The position numbers and the translations under genes are program-made. Below, piece by piece: positions 1 to 5,789 of a stretch of 5,789 nt of DNA. Every line of letters begins with the position of its first letter. Positions within the stretch are counted from its first letter, which is position 1. The notes under the pieces were generated by a model. The model worked only from the letters and a program-made list of their open reading frames with translations, ran no database searches and was not told the origin of the DNA. Origin of the DNA: an uncultured Spirochaetaceae bacterium (GTDB taxonomy: Bacteria > Spirochaetota > Spirochaetia > Treponematales > Treponemataceae); assembly GCA_902766345.1 (NCBI GenBank), contig CACXDK010000087.1, positions 1 through 5,789 on the forward strand, read 5' to 3'.

Positions 1-1
1 A

Positions 2-676
2 AAAGACGGCTGTGACGAAAAGAATGCAAAACTGCCTTTAAAAAATTGTTTTATTTTTACAAGTGGCGGCGTTCTTACGCCAGAAGTTGCAAAACGTACG
101 GATGAAGTGTTTGGTTTTTGGCCTGTGGAAGTGTACGGTTCTACCGAAACTAGCGGAATTGCATATAGACAGTCTAAGAATGGTCTTGCCTGGACACCTT
201 TTGACAATGCAAAGGTGTGGAAAGGTGAGGACGGCTGTCTTGTAATTATTTCTCCATATATAAAAGATCCTGCAGGTTTTGCTACTGCTGACCTTGTAGA
301 TATTAATGATGACGGTACTTTTTTCTTACGTGGCAGAATTGATTCCATTGTTAAGATTGAAGAAAAACGTATTTCCATGACGGAAGTTGAAAACCGCATT
401 TTGCAGACGGGTCTTGTTGCGGACGTAAAAGTAATTGCAATGGAAGACCGCAGGCAGTATCTTGCAGCTGCTATTGAACTTAATGATGACGGAAAACGTA
501 AATTTGAAGGCGAAAAAAAGCTTGTTCTGAATAAGTTTTTCCACGATTTTCTTATGCAGTATTTTGAAAATGTCGTTATTCCAAAGAAATGGCGTTTTGT
601 TGAAAAAATGCCAACCGATGTTCAGGGCAAAAAGCACAAGGAAGATATAAAAGCTTTGTTTGAGGTGCAGGAATAA
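2..676 (+). CDS. apeH: AMP-dependent acyl/aryl ligase of aryl polyene cluster, 5'-partial
   Basis: This is the C-terminal 224 residues of an adenylate-forming (ANL superfamily) ligase. The frame is open from base 2, so the start lies off the left edge; the ATG at 107 falls inside the conserved core and is not the start. Visible motifs, numbered from base 2: FTSGG at 19-23; YGSTETSG at 45-52 (adenine/ATP-binding core, A5-like); the ribose-binding Asp at 97 in TADLVD; the hinge motif GRIDSIVK at 111-118; and a candidate C-terminal catalytic Lys at 210 in DVQGKK. The family activates a carboxylic acid as acyl-AMP and passes it to CoA or an ACP. In APE pathways this enzyme is thought to load the aryl starter, and I infer that role here. 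The hinge loop reads KIEEKR, with Glu where many ANL enzymes have Gly. The TAA shares one base with the next ATG. Ligase assignment is firm; the APE role rests on the neighbours. Confidence 0.88.
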   Translation, partial: KDGCDEKNAKLPLKNCFIFTSGGVLTPEVAKRTDEVFGFWPVEVYGSTETSGIAYRQSKNGLAWTPFDNAKVWKGEDGCLVIISPYIKDPAGFATADLVDINDDGTFFLRGRIDSIVKIEEKRISMTEVENRILQTGLVADVKVIAMEDRRQYLAAAIELNDDGKRKFEGEKKLVLNKFFHDFLMQYFENVVIPKKWRFVEKMPTDVQGKKHKEDIKALFEVQE

Positions 677-1053
677 TGGCTCAGAATGCAGAGTTGGAGT
701 TTAATGAAAATTATAATCTTCCTCGTGAAACTGTTATTGCTAAAAGTGAAGACAGTGTAAGTGTGAGCCTTTTTGTTTCTAAAGATTGCAGTTTTTTTGA
801 CGGTCACTTTCCAGAATTCAAACTTATGCCTGCTGTTGGGCAGTTTGGTATTGTAAGCCATCTTGCAGTTAAATATTTTGGGCTTCCAAACTCTGTATCA
901 AAGATAAAGCGCATGAAGTTTTCCATGCCTGTTAGGCCAGATTCCACTCTAAAAATTGATATGGAATGTAATAGAAGCAGAAATGAAGTTTCGTTTTTAA
1001 TTTCTGATGCTTCTAATGCTGAAATTGTGTATTCCTCTGGGAAATTTGCATGA
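676..1053 (+). CDS. apeI: FabZ/ApeI-like 3-hydroxyacyl-ACP dehydratase (hot-dog fold)
   Basis: This 125-residue protein is about the size of a single hot-dog domain. The motif FFDGHFPEFKLMPAVGQ at 40-56 is the FabZ/FabA active-site loop, with the catalytic His at 44 and the central helix following. Its expected role is to dehydrate 3-hydroxyacyl-ACP intermediates so that conjugated double bonds build up in the polyene. Compared with classical FabZ two things differ: the residue 14 after the His, normally Glu, is Gly58, and the PGV turn reads PAV (52-54). Gln56, two positions before Gly58, matches a VxQ pattern I associate with the ApeI branch. Activity may therefore need different residues or a partner dehydratase encoded elsewhere. 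The start is set by the TAATG junction with the ligase and by GAGGTG at 662-667. The TGA overlaps the glycosyltransferase ATG by 4 bases, so translation is probably coupled on both sides. Family is clear; exact substrate is inferred. Confidence 0.85.
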   Translation: MAQNAELEFNENYNLPRETVIAKSEDSVSVSLFVSKDCSFFDGHFPEFKLMPAVGQFGIVSHLAVKYFGLPNSVSKIKRMKFSMPVRPDSTLKIDMECNRSRNEVSFLISDASNAEIVYSSGKFA

Positions 1054-1805
1054 AAGCGGTTTTTGTTGTTCCTGTATATAATCATGGTTCTACTCTTGAA
1101 GCTGTTGTACAGAGTCTTTTGGCATATAGTCTTCCTGTTATTATTGTTGATGACGGTAATGATGAGAGCCAGAAAGCTATGATTGCACAGGTGGTTCAAA
1201 ATCATGCTGAAAAGGTTATTCTGGTTACCCGTAAAAAGAATGGCGGAAAAGGGCGAGCCATGAATGACGGCGTTAGAAAGGCTTTTGAGCTGGGCTATTC
1301 CCATATTTTTCAGGTAGATGCGGATGGTCAGCATGATGTTTCTGTTTGCGGTAAGTTTTTACAGGAAGCTGAAAAAACTCCAGATGATATTATTTGCGGT
1401 TACCCTGAATATGATGAGTCTGTTCCAGAAAGCAGACGCAAAGGCAGGGAATTTTCTAATATGTGGGCAAGATTTGTCACGTTTGATGACACTATAAAAG
1501 ATGTTTTATGCGGATTTCGGGTCTATCCTGTTGCTCCGTACATGGAACTTTTACGCCATCATGCTTTTATTAACAGCCACATGGGATACGATACTGATAT
1601 TCTTGTGCATCTTAGCTGGAAAGGTTTAAGGATTCGTTCTTTCGGTGTGCCTGTAACGTACCCGAAAGATGGCATTTCTAACTTTAGGATGGTACGTGAT
1701 AATATCCACATATCTGCAACATATACAAGGCTGTGTGTGGGCATGATTGTCCGCTTGCCATTGCTTATTGTGCGCAAATTTGGAAGAAAACGGAATGAGT
1801 GCTAA
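1050..1805 (+). CDS. Family 2 glycosyltransferase (split apeJ, N-terminal half)
   Basis: This 251-residue protein has a GT-A fold like the dolichyl-phosphate mannosyltransferase branch of GT2. It opens with VPVYNHGSTL (7-16), followed by IIVDDGN (31-37), NGGKGRAMNDG (64-74) and the metal/nucleotide-binding DADGQHD (90-96). A basic, hydrophobic C-terminal tail from about residue 227 could associate with the inner membrane, but there is no convincing multi-helix membrane domain. It should transfer a sugar from a nucleotide sugar to a lipid or to the polyene anchor; the acceptor cannot be read from sequence. In proteobacterial APE clusters, as I recall, this domain is the N-terminal half of ApeJ, fused to an acyltransferase. 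Here it stops at 1803-1805, just inside the acyltransferase gene, 11 bases beyond that gene's ATG. Its start overlaps the dehydratase stop as ATGA, with a weak GGGAA site near 1039-1043. Family is firm; pathway role inferred from context. Confidence 0.87.
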   Translation: MKAVFVVPVYNHGSTLEAVVQSLLAYSLPVIIVDDGNDESQKAMIAQVVQNHAEKVILVTRKKNGGKGRAMNDGVRKAFELGYSHIFQVDADGQHDVSVCGKFLQEAEKTPDDIICGYPEYDESVPESRRKGREFSNMWARFVTFDDTIKDVLCGFRVYPVAPYMELLRHHAFINSHMGYDTDILVHLSWKGLRIRSFGVPVTYPKDGISNFRMVRDNIHISATYTRLCVGMIVRLPLLIVRKFGRKRNEC

Positions 1806-2745
1806 CGTTGAACACTGGTCGGAACAAAAAGAGGTTGTAAAATCTAACCGTCCTATTAAATTTCTGGTTTTTCTGGTAAAAATAGTGCCGTTTCCTGTTC
1901 TTTCGTTTTTTACTTTTTTTGTAAGCTTTTTCTATTATCTATGTTCAAAACAGGCTCGGATATATTGCCGCCAGTATCAGACTCAGCTTTTTGCTTTTAC
2001 GGGGCAGAATGGCAGGAAGGTAAACACTTTTGCTCAGATTTATTCATTTTCGCTTAGTATTGTTGAAAAAATTTCTGCCTGGAGTGAAAAAATCCATCTT
2101 AAAAGCATAGAATTTCAGAAGGATGATGTGGAGGATCTTAAAAAGCTTTTAGGCGAAGGAAAAGGAGCTTATATCCTTACATCCCATTTGGGAAATACTG
2201 AACTTTTGCGTTGTCTTGCTACCTTGAATGAAACTGGTGTAAACAGGGAGATTTCTGTTACTGCCGTAATGGATATTGGGGCTTCGGAGTTTAATAAAAC
2301 CCTTAAGGAAATTAATCCTCATTCTGCTGTTCATCTTGTTAATTCCTCTGAAATTGGCATAGAGACTATTGAATTCTTGCAGAATTCAGTGCAAAATGGG
2401 GGGCTTGTTGTGATTGGAGCTGACAGAACCTCGCCAGATTCCCCTGAAAGAACAATTCCTTGCGATTTTTTGGGAAAAACAGCAGTGTATCCGTATGGTT
2501 CTTTTTTACTGGCTTTTTTACTGGAGGCTCCTGTTTATTTTGTGTTTGCTCTTCGCAAAAAGACTGTCATGTTCCGCCCTAAATATGCAATGCATGTTCA
2601 GAGGGCTCGGACTGCGTTGACTGCAAGCCGTAAGGAGCGTTCTGCAAAAATGGAAGAATTGTGCAGGGAATTTGTAAAAATGTTGCAAAAGCTCTGTATT
2701 TTGTATCCATATCAATGGTATAATTTTTATAATTACTGGCAGTGA
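1795..2745 (+). CDS. LpxL/HtrB-like lysophospholipid acyltransferase (split apeJ, C-terminal half)
   Basis: This is a 316-residue membrane-bound acyltransferase. An N-terminal hydrophobic stretch at about 21-50 should anchor it in the inner membrane. The catalytic HX4E motif is SHLGNTE, with His131 and Glu136. It is followed by ADR at 209-211, FLGK at 225-228, the AVYPYGSFLLA helix region, and a C-terminal PYQWYNFYNYW typical of the LpxL family. The family moves an acyl group from acyl-ACP to a glycolipid hydroxyl; here it may acylate the anchor or transfer the polyene chain (inference). An in-frame ATG at 1747 would add 16 residues inside the glycosyltransferase. I prefer 1795 because GGAAG at 1782-1786 sits 8 bases upstream and because the HWSEQKE start (7-13) resembles family N-termini. 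The 11-base overlap in a different frame suggests coupled translation. No internal stop or lost motif suggests decay. Confidence 0.86.
   Translation: MSANVEHWSEQKEVVKSNRPIKFLVFLVKIVPFPVLSFFTFFVSFFYYLCSKQARIYCRQYQTQLFAFTGQNGRKVNTFAQIYSFSLSIVEKISAWSEKIHLKSIEFQKDDVEDLKKLLGEGKGAYILTSHLGNTELLRCLATLNETGVNREISVTAVMDIGASEFNKTLKEINPHSAVHLVNSSEIGIETIEFLQNSVQNGGLVVIGADRTSPDSPERTIPCDFLGKTAVYPYGSFLLAFLLEAPVYFVFALRKKTVMFRPKYAMHVQRARTALTASRKERSAKMEELCREFVKMLQKLCILYPYQWYNFYNYWQ
2501..2524 (+). repeat. 12-bp perfect tandem repeat (two copies)
   Basis: The unit CTTTTTTACTGG occurs twice back to back inside the acyltransferase gene. It is in frame and encodes the FLLA/FLLE pair after the PYG motif. Change by one unit would alter the protein by four residues without shifting the frame. 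The protein length here looks normal for the family, so the repeat may simply reflect similar codons for a hydrophobic helix. Confidence 0.8.
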
Positions 2746-2749
2746 GGAG
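2744..2749 (+). promoter_or_regulatory. Ribosome binding site of the thioesterase gene
   Basis: GAGGAG overlaps the acyltransferase stop codon. It lies 3 bases from the ATG at 2753 but 6 bases from the adjacent in-frame ATG at 2756, which favours the second as the start. Confidence 0.65.
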
Positions 2750-2755
2750 TGCATG

Positions 2756-3196
2756 ATGAAAAAATCTTTGGAAAAGGCTGTTGTTACCCAACAGATTGTG
2801 TTTCCTGTAGAATTTTACGACGTGGACTCTATGCGCATTGTCTGGCACGGAAATTATGTTCAGTTTATGGAAAAAGTGCGTTGTGCACTGCTGAACAAAA
2901 TTGGTTTTAACTATATAGACATGGAAAATGCAGGAGTTGAATTTCCCGTTGTGGATGTGCGTGTAAAATATATACGTTCCCTGCGTTTTGGAGAGACTGT
3001 CAGAGCTGTTGCCGGTTTGACTGAATACGAAAACTGCATTAAGATTGCTTACGAATTCTACAACAATGATACCGGAGAGCTTACGACAATAGCTGAAAGC
3101 ACTCAGATGGCTGTAAATATGAAGACAGGTGAGACTATGTTTGTTTGTCCTGACATATTTATAGAGCGGGTAAATGCTTTACGGCTAAAAAATTAG
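2756..3196 (+). CDS. apeK: 4HBT-family acyl thioesterase of aryl polyene cluster
   Basis: This 146-residue single hot-dog thioesterase belongs to the 4-hydroxybenzoyl-CoA thioesterase/YbgC type. The active-site segment FYDVDSMRIVWHGNY (20-34) carries the likely catalytic Asp at 24, aligned with Asp18 of YbgC, followed by FMEKVRCALLNKIGFNY. The VWHGNY and RCALL-KIG-NY pattern is one I associate with thioesterases in APE clusters rather than with YbgC of the Tol-Pal operon. No signal peptide is seen, so it should be cytosolic. It would hydrolyse acyl-ACP or acyl-CoA intermediates, as product release or as removal of stalled chains; which of these cannot be told. Two consecutive ATGs (2753 and 2756) are possible and differ by one Met; spacing from GAGGAG favours 2756. 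It lies 10 bp after the acyltransferase stop and 13 bp before the LolA-like gene, in one operon. Confidence 0.88.
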   Translation: MKKSLEKAVVTQQIVFPVEFYDVDSMRIVWHGNYVQFMEKVRCALLNKIGFNYIDMENAGVEFPVVDVRVKYIRSLRFGETVRAVAGLTEYENCIKIAYEFYNNDTGELTTIAESTQMAVNMKTGETMFVCPDIFIERVNALRLKN

Positions 3197-3197
3197 T

Positions 3198-3202
3198 GGA
3201 GG
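3198..3202 (+). promoter_or_regulatory. Shine-Dalgarno site fixing a TTG start
   Basis: A perfect GGAGG core in the 13-bp gap after the thioesterase stop sits 7 bases upstream of TTG at 3210. No in-frame ATG exists near it, and a start at the TTG gives a complete signal peptide, so this site decides the start of the LolA-like gene. Confidence 0.8.
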
Positions 3203-3209
3203 CAAAATC

Positions 3210-3851
3210 TTGAAGAACTTTTTGTTTCATACATCTGTTTTCGCTGTTTTTCTTTTTTGTTGCATTTCATTGCATGCAGAAGGCAAAAATGTTCAGTTTG
3301 ATTCTGTATGTCATGGATTGACAGCTCATGCCGTTACTAGCGGTAATTTTACACAGGTAAAGCGTTCTGCTTCTGTAAACAGGGAGTTGAAGTCTTCTGG
3401 TGATTATATTTTTTCTAATGAAGGAATTGTATGGAATACACAGCGTCCTTTTTCGTCTGTTCTTGCCATTACAAATTCTTCTATTATACAGACATTGCCA
3501 GATGGTTCTTCTTCCGTAATAGACGGATCTGATAATCAGGTGTTTGCAAACATTGCAGGCTCTCTTTCTTCTTTGTTTTCTGGTAACAGGGATTTATTGG
3601 AAAGTAATTTTCACGTAAAATTCATGAGTACCCCTTCATCTTGGAAAATGATTTTAAGTCCAAAAGATGCTACGATTGCGAGTGCTTTGCAATCTATTGT
3701 TCTGACAGGAAAGAGCGTTTCGGAACAGGCATCTCTTGATTCAATGCTTATTGAAGAAGTGAGTGGCAATTCTGTGTATTACGCATTTAAAAATCAAGTG
3801 TATAAAGAGGAATTATCTGATGCCGAAAAAGCGTTCTTTAGCGCAAAATAA
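3210..3851 (+). CDS. apeL: LolA-like periplasmic lipid carrier of aryl polyene cluster
   Basis: This 213-residue exported protein starts at TTG with a strong GGAGG site 7 bases upstream. Residues 1-23 form a signal peptide: a Lys near the start, a hydrophobic core and likely cleavage after LHA (Ala23). The two Cys at 17-18 are not in a good lipobox, so a soluble periplasmic protein is more likely than a lipoprotein. The mature part resembles LolA: GNFTQVK at 45-51, a basic strand, SSGDYIFSNEGIVW at 62-75 and a P80-F81 pair, which match the family's FxQ...G-x-(Y/F)...W...P pattern. LolA ferries lipoproteins to the outer membrane in an unclosed beta-barrel with a hydrophobic cavity. APE-linked copies are thought to carry the lipidated polyene instead, and I infer this here. 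The last 32 bases overlap the exporter gene, which supports a joint transport role. Sequence match to LolA is distant but the pattern and context agree. Confidence 0.82.
   Translation: MKNFLFHTSVFAVFLFCCISLHAEGKNVQFDSVCHGLTAHAVTSGNFTQVKRSASVNRELKSSGDYIFSNEGIVWNTQRPFSSVLAITNSSIIQTLPDGSSSVIDGSDNQVFANIAGSLSSLFSGNRDLLESNFHVKFMSTPSSWKMILSPKDATIASALQSIVLTGKSVSEQASLDSMLIEEVSGNSVYYAFKNQVYKEELSDAEKAFFSAK
3806..3811 (+). promoter_or_regulatory. Ribosome binding site of the exporter gene, inside the LolA-like gene
   Basis: AGAGGA lies 8 bases upstream of the ATG at 3820, within the coding sequence of the LolA-like gene. It supports the overlapping start and translational coupling of the two transport genes. 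Confidence 0.65.
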
Positions 3852-5789
3852 GCTGTCGCTTAGTTTCTATATTTTTATTCATCTTGCGGTTCTGCTTTCC
3901 TGGATATGCGTTGTCCTTTATTCTAAGGGATTGCATATTCAGGCCGATTTATTTTCAATGATGCCAGATGTCTCTGTTTATTCTGCAGACTCATCTTCTG
4001 ATCAGATGGCAAAAGAAAAAGCTGAGAGTATGCTTGAAGAGCAGACTGCAGAAAATGTAATTATCCTTGTTTCCTGTAAAAATTTTTCAAAGGCAAAAAG
4101 AACTGCTGTAACTGTATATGAAAAATTAAAAGACAGTAAGAATTTTGAATCGCTTTCACTTTTTGCAGATTCTGAGTCCATGAATAATATAATGGATATG
4201 CTGCATGAATACCGTTTTAATTTGCTCGATGATTCTGCTGTAGAAATGCTTTCTTCTGATGATGGTGCCAGAGCTTTTGCAGAAAATGCACTGGCTAAGG
4301 CGTATGGAGTTTTTACGCTTTCGGCAATTGAAAATTTTGAAGAAGATCCGTTCCTTTTTGATGATTACAATTTTCAAAATTATATTTCTATGATTAGGCA
4401 GACAGGCACTTCCTTGTCGCCAAAAGATGGTGTTCTTGCTGTTAATCAAGATGATACCTGGTATGTAATGCTTACAGGAAAGCTGAGTAGTGCCGGAGCA
4501 GCTCTTGCTGATAAAAAGAATGGTATTGCAGAAATTTATTCTGTATGTACTCCGTTGGAAAAGGATGGGGTGCGGTTTGTGTATTCTGGCACGCCATTTC
4601 ATAGTTATAAAAGTTCTACGGAAGCTTCAAAGGAAATTGCTGTTATTTCAAGTTTTTCATTTGTAATGGTGCTTTCGCTTTTGATTTTTGTGTTTAGAAG
4701 TCCGCTTCCTATTCTTGCTTCCGGGGCTTCTATTGTTATTTCCTGCTTGTTTGGTTTTGCGGCTGCATATCTTGTGTTTGGTTCAATACATGTTCTTGCA
4801 ATGGTTTTTGCAACTTCACTTGTTGGTTGCTGTATTGATTACAGTCTGCATTTTTTTATTAACTGGAAAGCACGCCGTAAGCAGTCGTACCGCGGTCTTT
4901 CACTGTCATTTTTATCTACAGAAATAAGTTTTGTGTGTCTGTATCTTGCACCGTTTAATCTGTTAAAGCAGATTGCTGTGTTCTGCTTTTTTGGCATTTT
5001 AAGTGCTTTCTTTACAACTGTGCTTGTGTATCCTCTTTTTCCTCTTCCAAGGAAAGATAAGAATAATACTTTGCGTATAAAAAACCGTTTTTTTGAACGT
5101 AAACGAAACGTTAAGACCAGCATGGTTTATACTCTTTTGATTGCGCTGGTTTCGTTTACCGTAATGTTTATAAACCGTGACAATCTTAAAATTCGCAATA
5201 ATATTTCCAGACTTTATAATCTTGAAGGCAGACTTAGAGAAGATGCGATGATTTCTAATTCTGTTCTGAAATATTCTCCGAGTGCCTGGTTTATTGTAAG
5301 CGGTAATACTCCAGAAGAAGTTTTACAGACAGAAGAAATAGTATGCAGAGCGTTGGAAGAAATTCATAAAAAGTCTGATTTTGGTTTTGTTGCAACTTCA
5401 ATGTTTATTCCTTCAATAAAAAAGCAGAAAAAGTCTTTAGAAGCTGTAAAGGCTTTGTTGCCTTTTGTTGAATATCAGTATGATGCTTTGGGCTATGATG
5501 AAAGTTGTGCGTCTGAGTTTAAAAATTCATATTCTGTTGCTGAATCAACATACCTTACTCCTGAAGTAGAATTGCCTTCTTATATTGAAAGTCTTATTTC
5601 TTACTTGTGGGTGGGAAAAGTTGGTTCTAAATATTATTCAATAATATTGCCATCTATTGCTGTTAATCAGCAGGCATACCGTAAGATTGCAGAAGTTCAT
5701 AATAATGTGATATATGCAGACAAGGTTTCTGATGTGGGCGCTTCGCTTGATTATCTTACAAAAGTTGTTTTAGCTTTGTTTGGTGTTGC
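3820..5789 (+). CDS. apeM: MMPL/RND-superfamily exporter of aryl polyene cluster, 3'-partial
   Basis: The frame is open from ATG 3820 to the right edge: 656 codons with no stop. Family members are roughly 750-800 residues, so the last membrane helices are missing. A membrane helix at about 14-34 precedes QADLFSMMP (41-49), the counterpart of the tDl..LLP motif common in this family, and a periplasmic domain to about 270. Helices follow at about 273-291, 294-320, 323-345, 363-380 and 384-408. A cytoplasmic basic loop (about 410-432) and a seventh helix (434-451) lead into a second periplasmic domain; an eighth helix starts at the edge. This is the two-repeat RND plan. Asp340-Tyr341 in GCCIDYSLH matches the proton-relay DY pair of MMPL proteins. 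It probably uses proton-motive force to extract the lipidated polyene from the inner membrane and pass it to the LolA-like carrier (inference). The gene begins inside its neighbour, overlapping by 32 bases. Confidence 0.86.
   Translation, partial: MPKKRSLAQNKLSLSFYIFIHLAVLLSWICVVLYSKGLHIQADLFSMMPDVSVYSADSSSDQMAKEKAESMLEEQTAENVIILVSCKNFSKAKRTAVTVYEKLKDSKNFESLSLFADSESMNNIMDMLHEYRFNLLDDSAVEMLSSDDGARAFAENALAKAYGVFTLSAIENFEEDPFLFDDYNFQNYISMIRQTGTSLSPKDGVLAVNQDDTWYVMLTGKLSSAGAALADKKNGIAEIYSVCTPLEKDGVRFVYSGTPFHSYKSSTEASKEIAVISSFSFVMVLSLLIFVFRSPLPILASGASIVISCLFGFAAAYLVFGSIHVLAMVFATSLVGCCIDYSLHFFINWKARRKQSYRGLSLSFLSTEISFVCLYLAPFNLLKQIAVFCFFGILSAFFTTVLVYPLFPLPRKDKNNTLRIKNRFFERKRNVKTSMVYTLLIALVSFTVMFINRDNLKIRNNISRLYNLEGRLREDAMISNSVLKYSPSAWFIVSGNTPEEVLQTEEIVCRALEEIHKKSDFGFVATSMFIPSIKKQKKSLEAVKALLPFVEYQYDALGYDESCASEFKNSYSVAESTYLTPEVELPSYIESLISYLWVGKVGSKYYSIILPSIAVNQQAYRKIAEVHNNVIYADKVSDVGASLDYLTKVVLALFGV

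Noticed and set aside
63..245. Small plus-strand open frame in the ligase region
   Set aside because: It overlaps the ligase in another frame. The ligase frame shows conserved ANL motifs throughout, while this one shows none.
792..798. T7 run in the dehydratase active-site codons, with other T7 runs near 1914, 4850 and 5090, considered as phase-variation tracts
   Set aside because: Runs of seven T are expected by chance in coding DNA this AT-rich, all frames are intact, and none is long enough to suggest a contingency locus without strain data.
804..1334. Long minus-strand open frame of 176 codons across the dehydratase and glycosyltransferase
   Set aside because: It lies opposite two well-conserved genes, has no recognisable motif, and its translation looks like the antisense of AT-rich coding DNA.
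1747..1794. Upstream ATG extending the acyltransferase by 16 residues
   Set aside because: The added residues lie inside the glycosyltransferase frame and look like out-of-frame translation. The ATG at 1795 has a GGAAG site at good spacing and a family-like N-terminus.
2756..3196. Thioesterase as YbgC of a Tol-Pal operon
   Set aside because: No tol genes are adjacent. The VWHGNY/RCALL pattern and the LolA-MMPL neighbours point to an aryl polyene cluster thioesterase.
3210..3281. Lipoprotein signal in the LolA-like protein because of Cys17-Cys18
   Set aside because: The residues before the Cys pair (FLF) do not form a lipobox, and a conventional cleavage site after LHA fits better.
4156..4602. 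Minus-strand open frame of 148 codons inside the exporter gene
   Set aside because: The plus strand is continuously open and matches the first periplasmic domain of an MMPL exporter, so the reverse frame is a shadow.

Overview
The window is an internal slice of a single plus-strand operon. It carries seven protein-coding genes, and gene borders either overlap or are separated by at most 13 bp. I see no RNA gene, mobile element, CRISPR array, promoter or terminator. Both end genes are cut by the window edges. Together the genes match the middle of an aryl polyene (APE) pigment cluster, a type II polyketide pathway that makes yellow, membrane-anchored polyenes in Gram-negative bacteria. The order is aryl/acyl AMP ligase, FabZ-like dehydratase, family 2 glycosyltransferase, LpxL-like acyltransferase, 4HBT-type thioesterase, LolA-like periplasmic carrier and MMPL/RND-type exporter. 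As I recall the proteobacterial clusters, this is the apeH-I-J-K-L-M order, except that apeJ (there a glycosyltransferase/acyltransferase fusion) is here two separate overlapping genes.

Layout: 2-676, C-terminal part of the ligase, whose start lies off the left edge; 676-1053, dehydratase; 1050-1805, glycosyltransferase; 1795-2745, acyltransferase; 2756-3196, thioesterase; 3210-3851, LolA-like protein with a TTG start; 3820 to the right edge, exporter with at least seven predicted membrane segments and no stop in the window.

Proposed pathway (inference from families): the ligase activates a starter aryl acid, or loads it onto an ACP. Ketosynthases, a ketoreductase and ACPs that must lie outside the window extend the chain with the dehydratase. 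The thioesterase releases or edits thioester intermediates. The glycosyltransferase and acyltransferase join the polyene to a lipid or sugar-lipid anchor. The LolA-like protein and the exporter then move the lipidated product across the periplasm towards the outer membrane.

Host: the DNA is AT-rich, with CTT, GTT, TCT and AAA/AAG codons common, tight gene packing and an outer-membrane-directed export pair. This fits a low-GC diderm. A host-associated treponeme (spirochaete) is my best guess, held at low confidence. The main points of interest are the split apeJ, the absence of the usual FabZ acidic residue in the dehydratase, and the possible presence of the pathway in a non-proteobacterial host. 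The system type itself is known rather than new.
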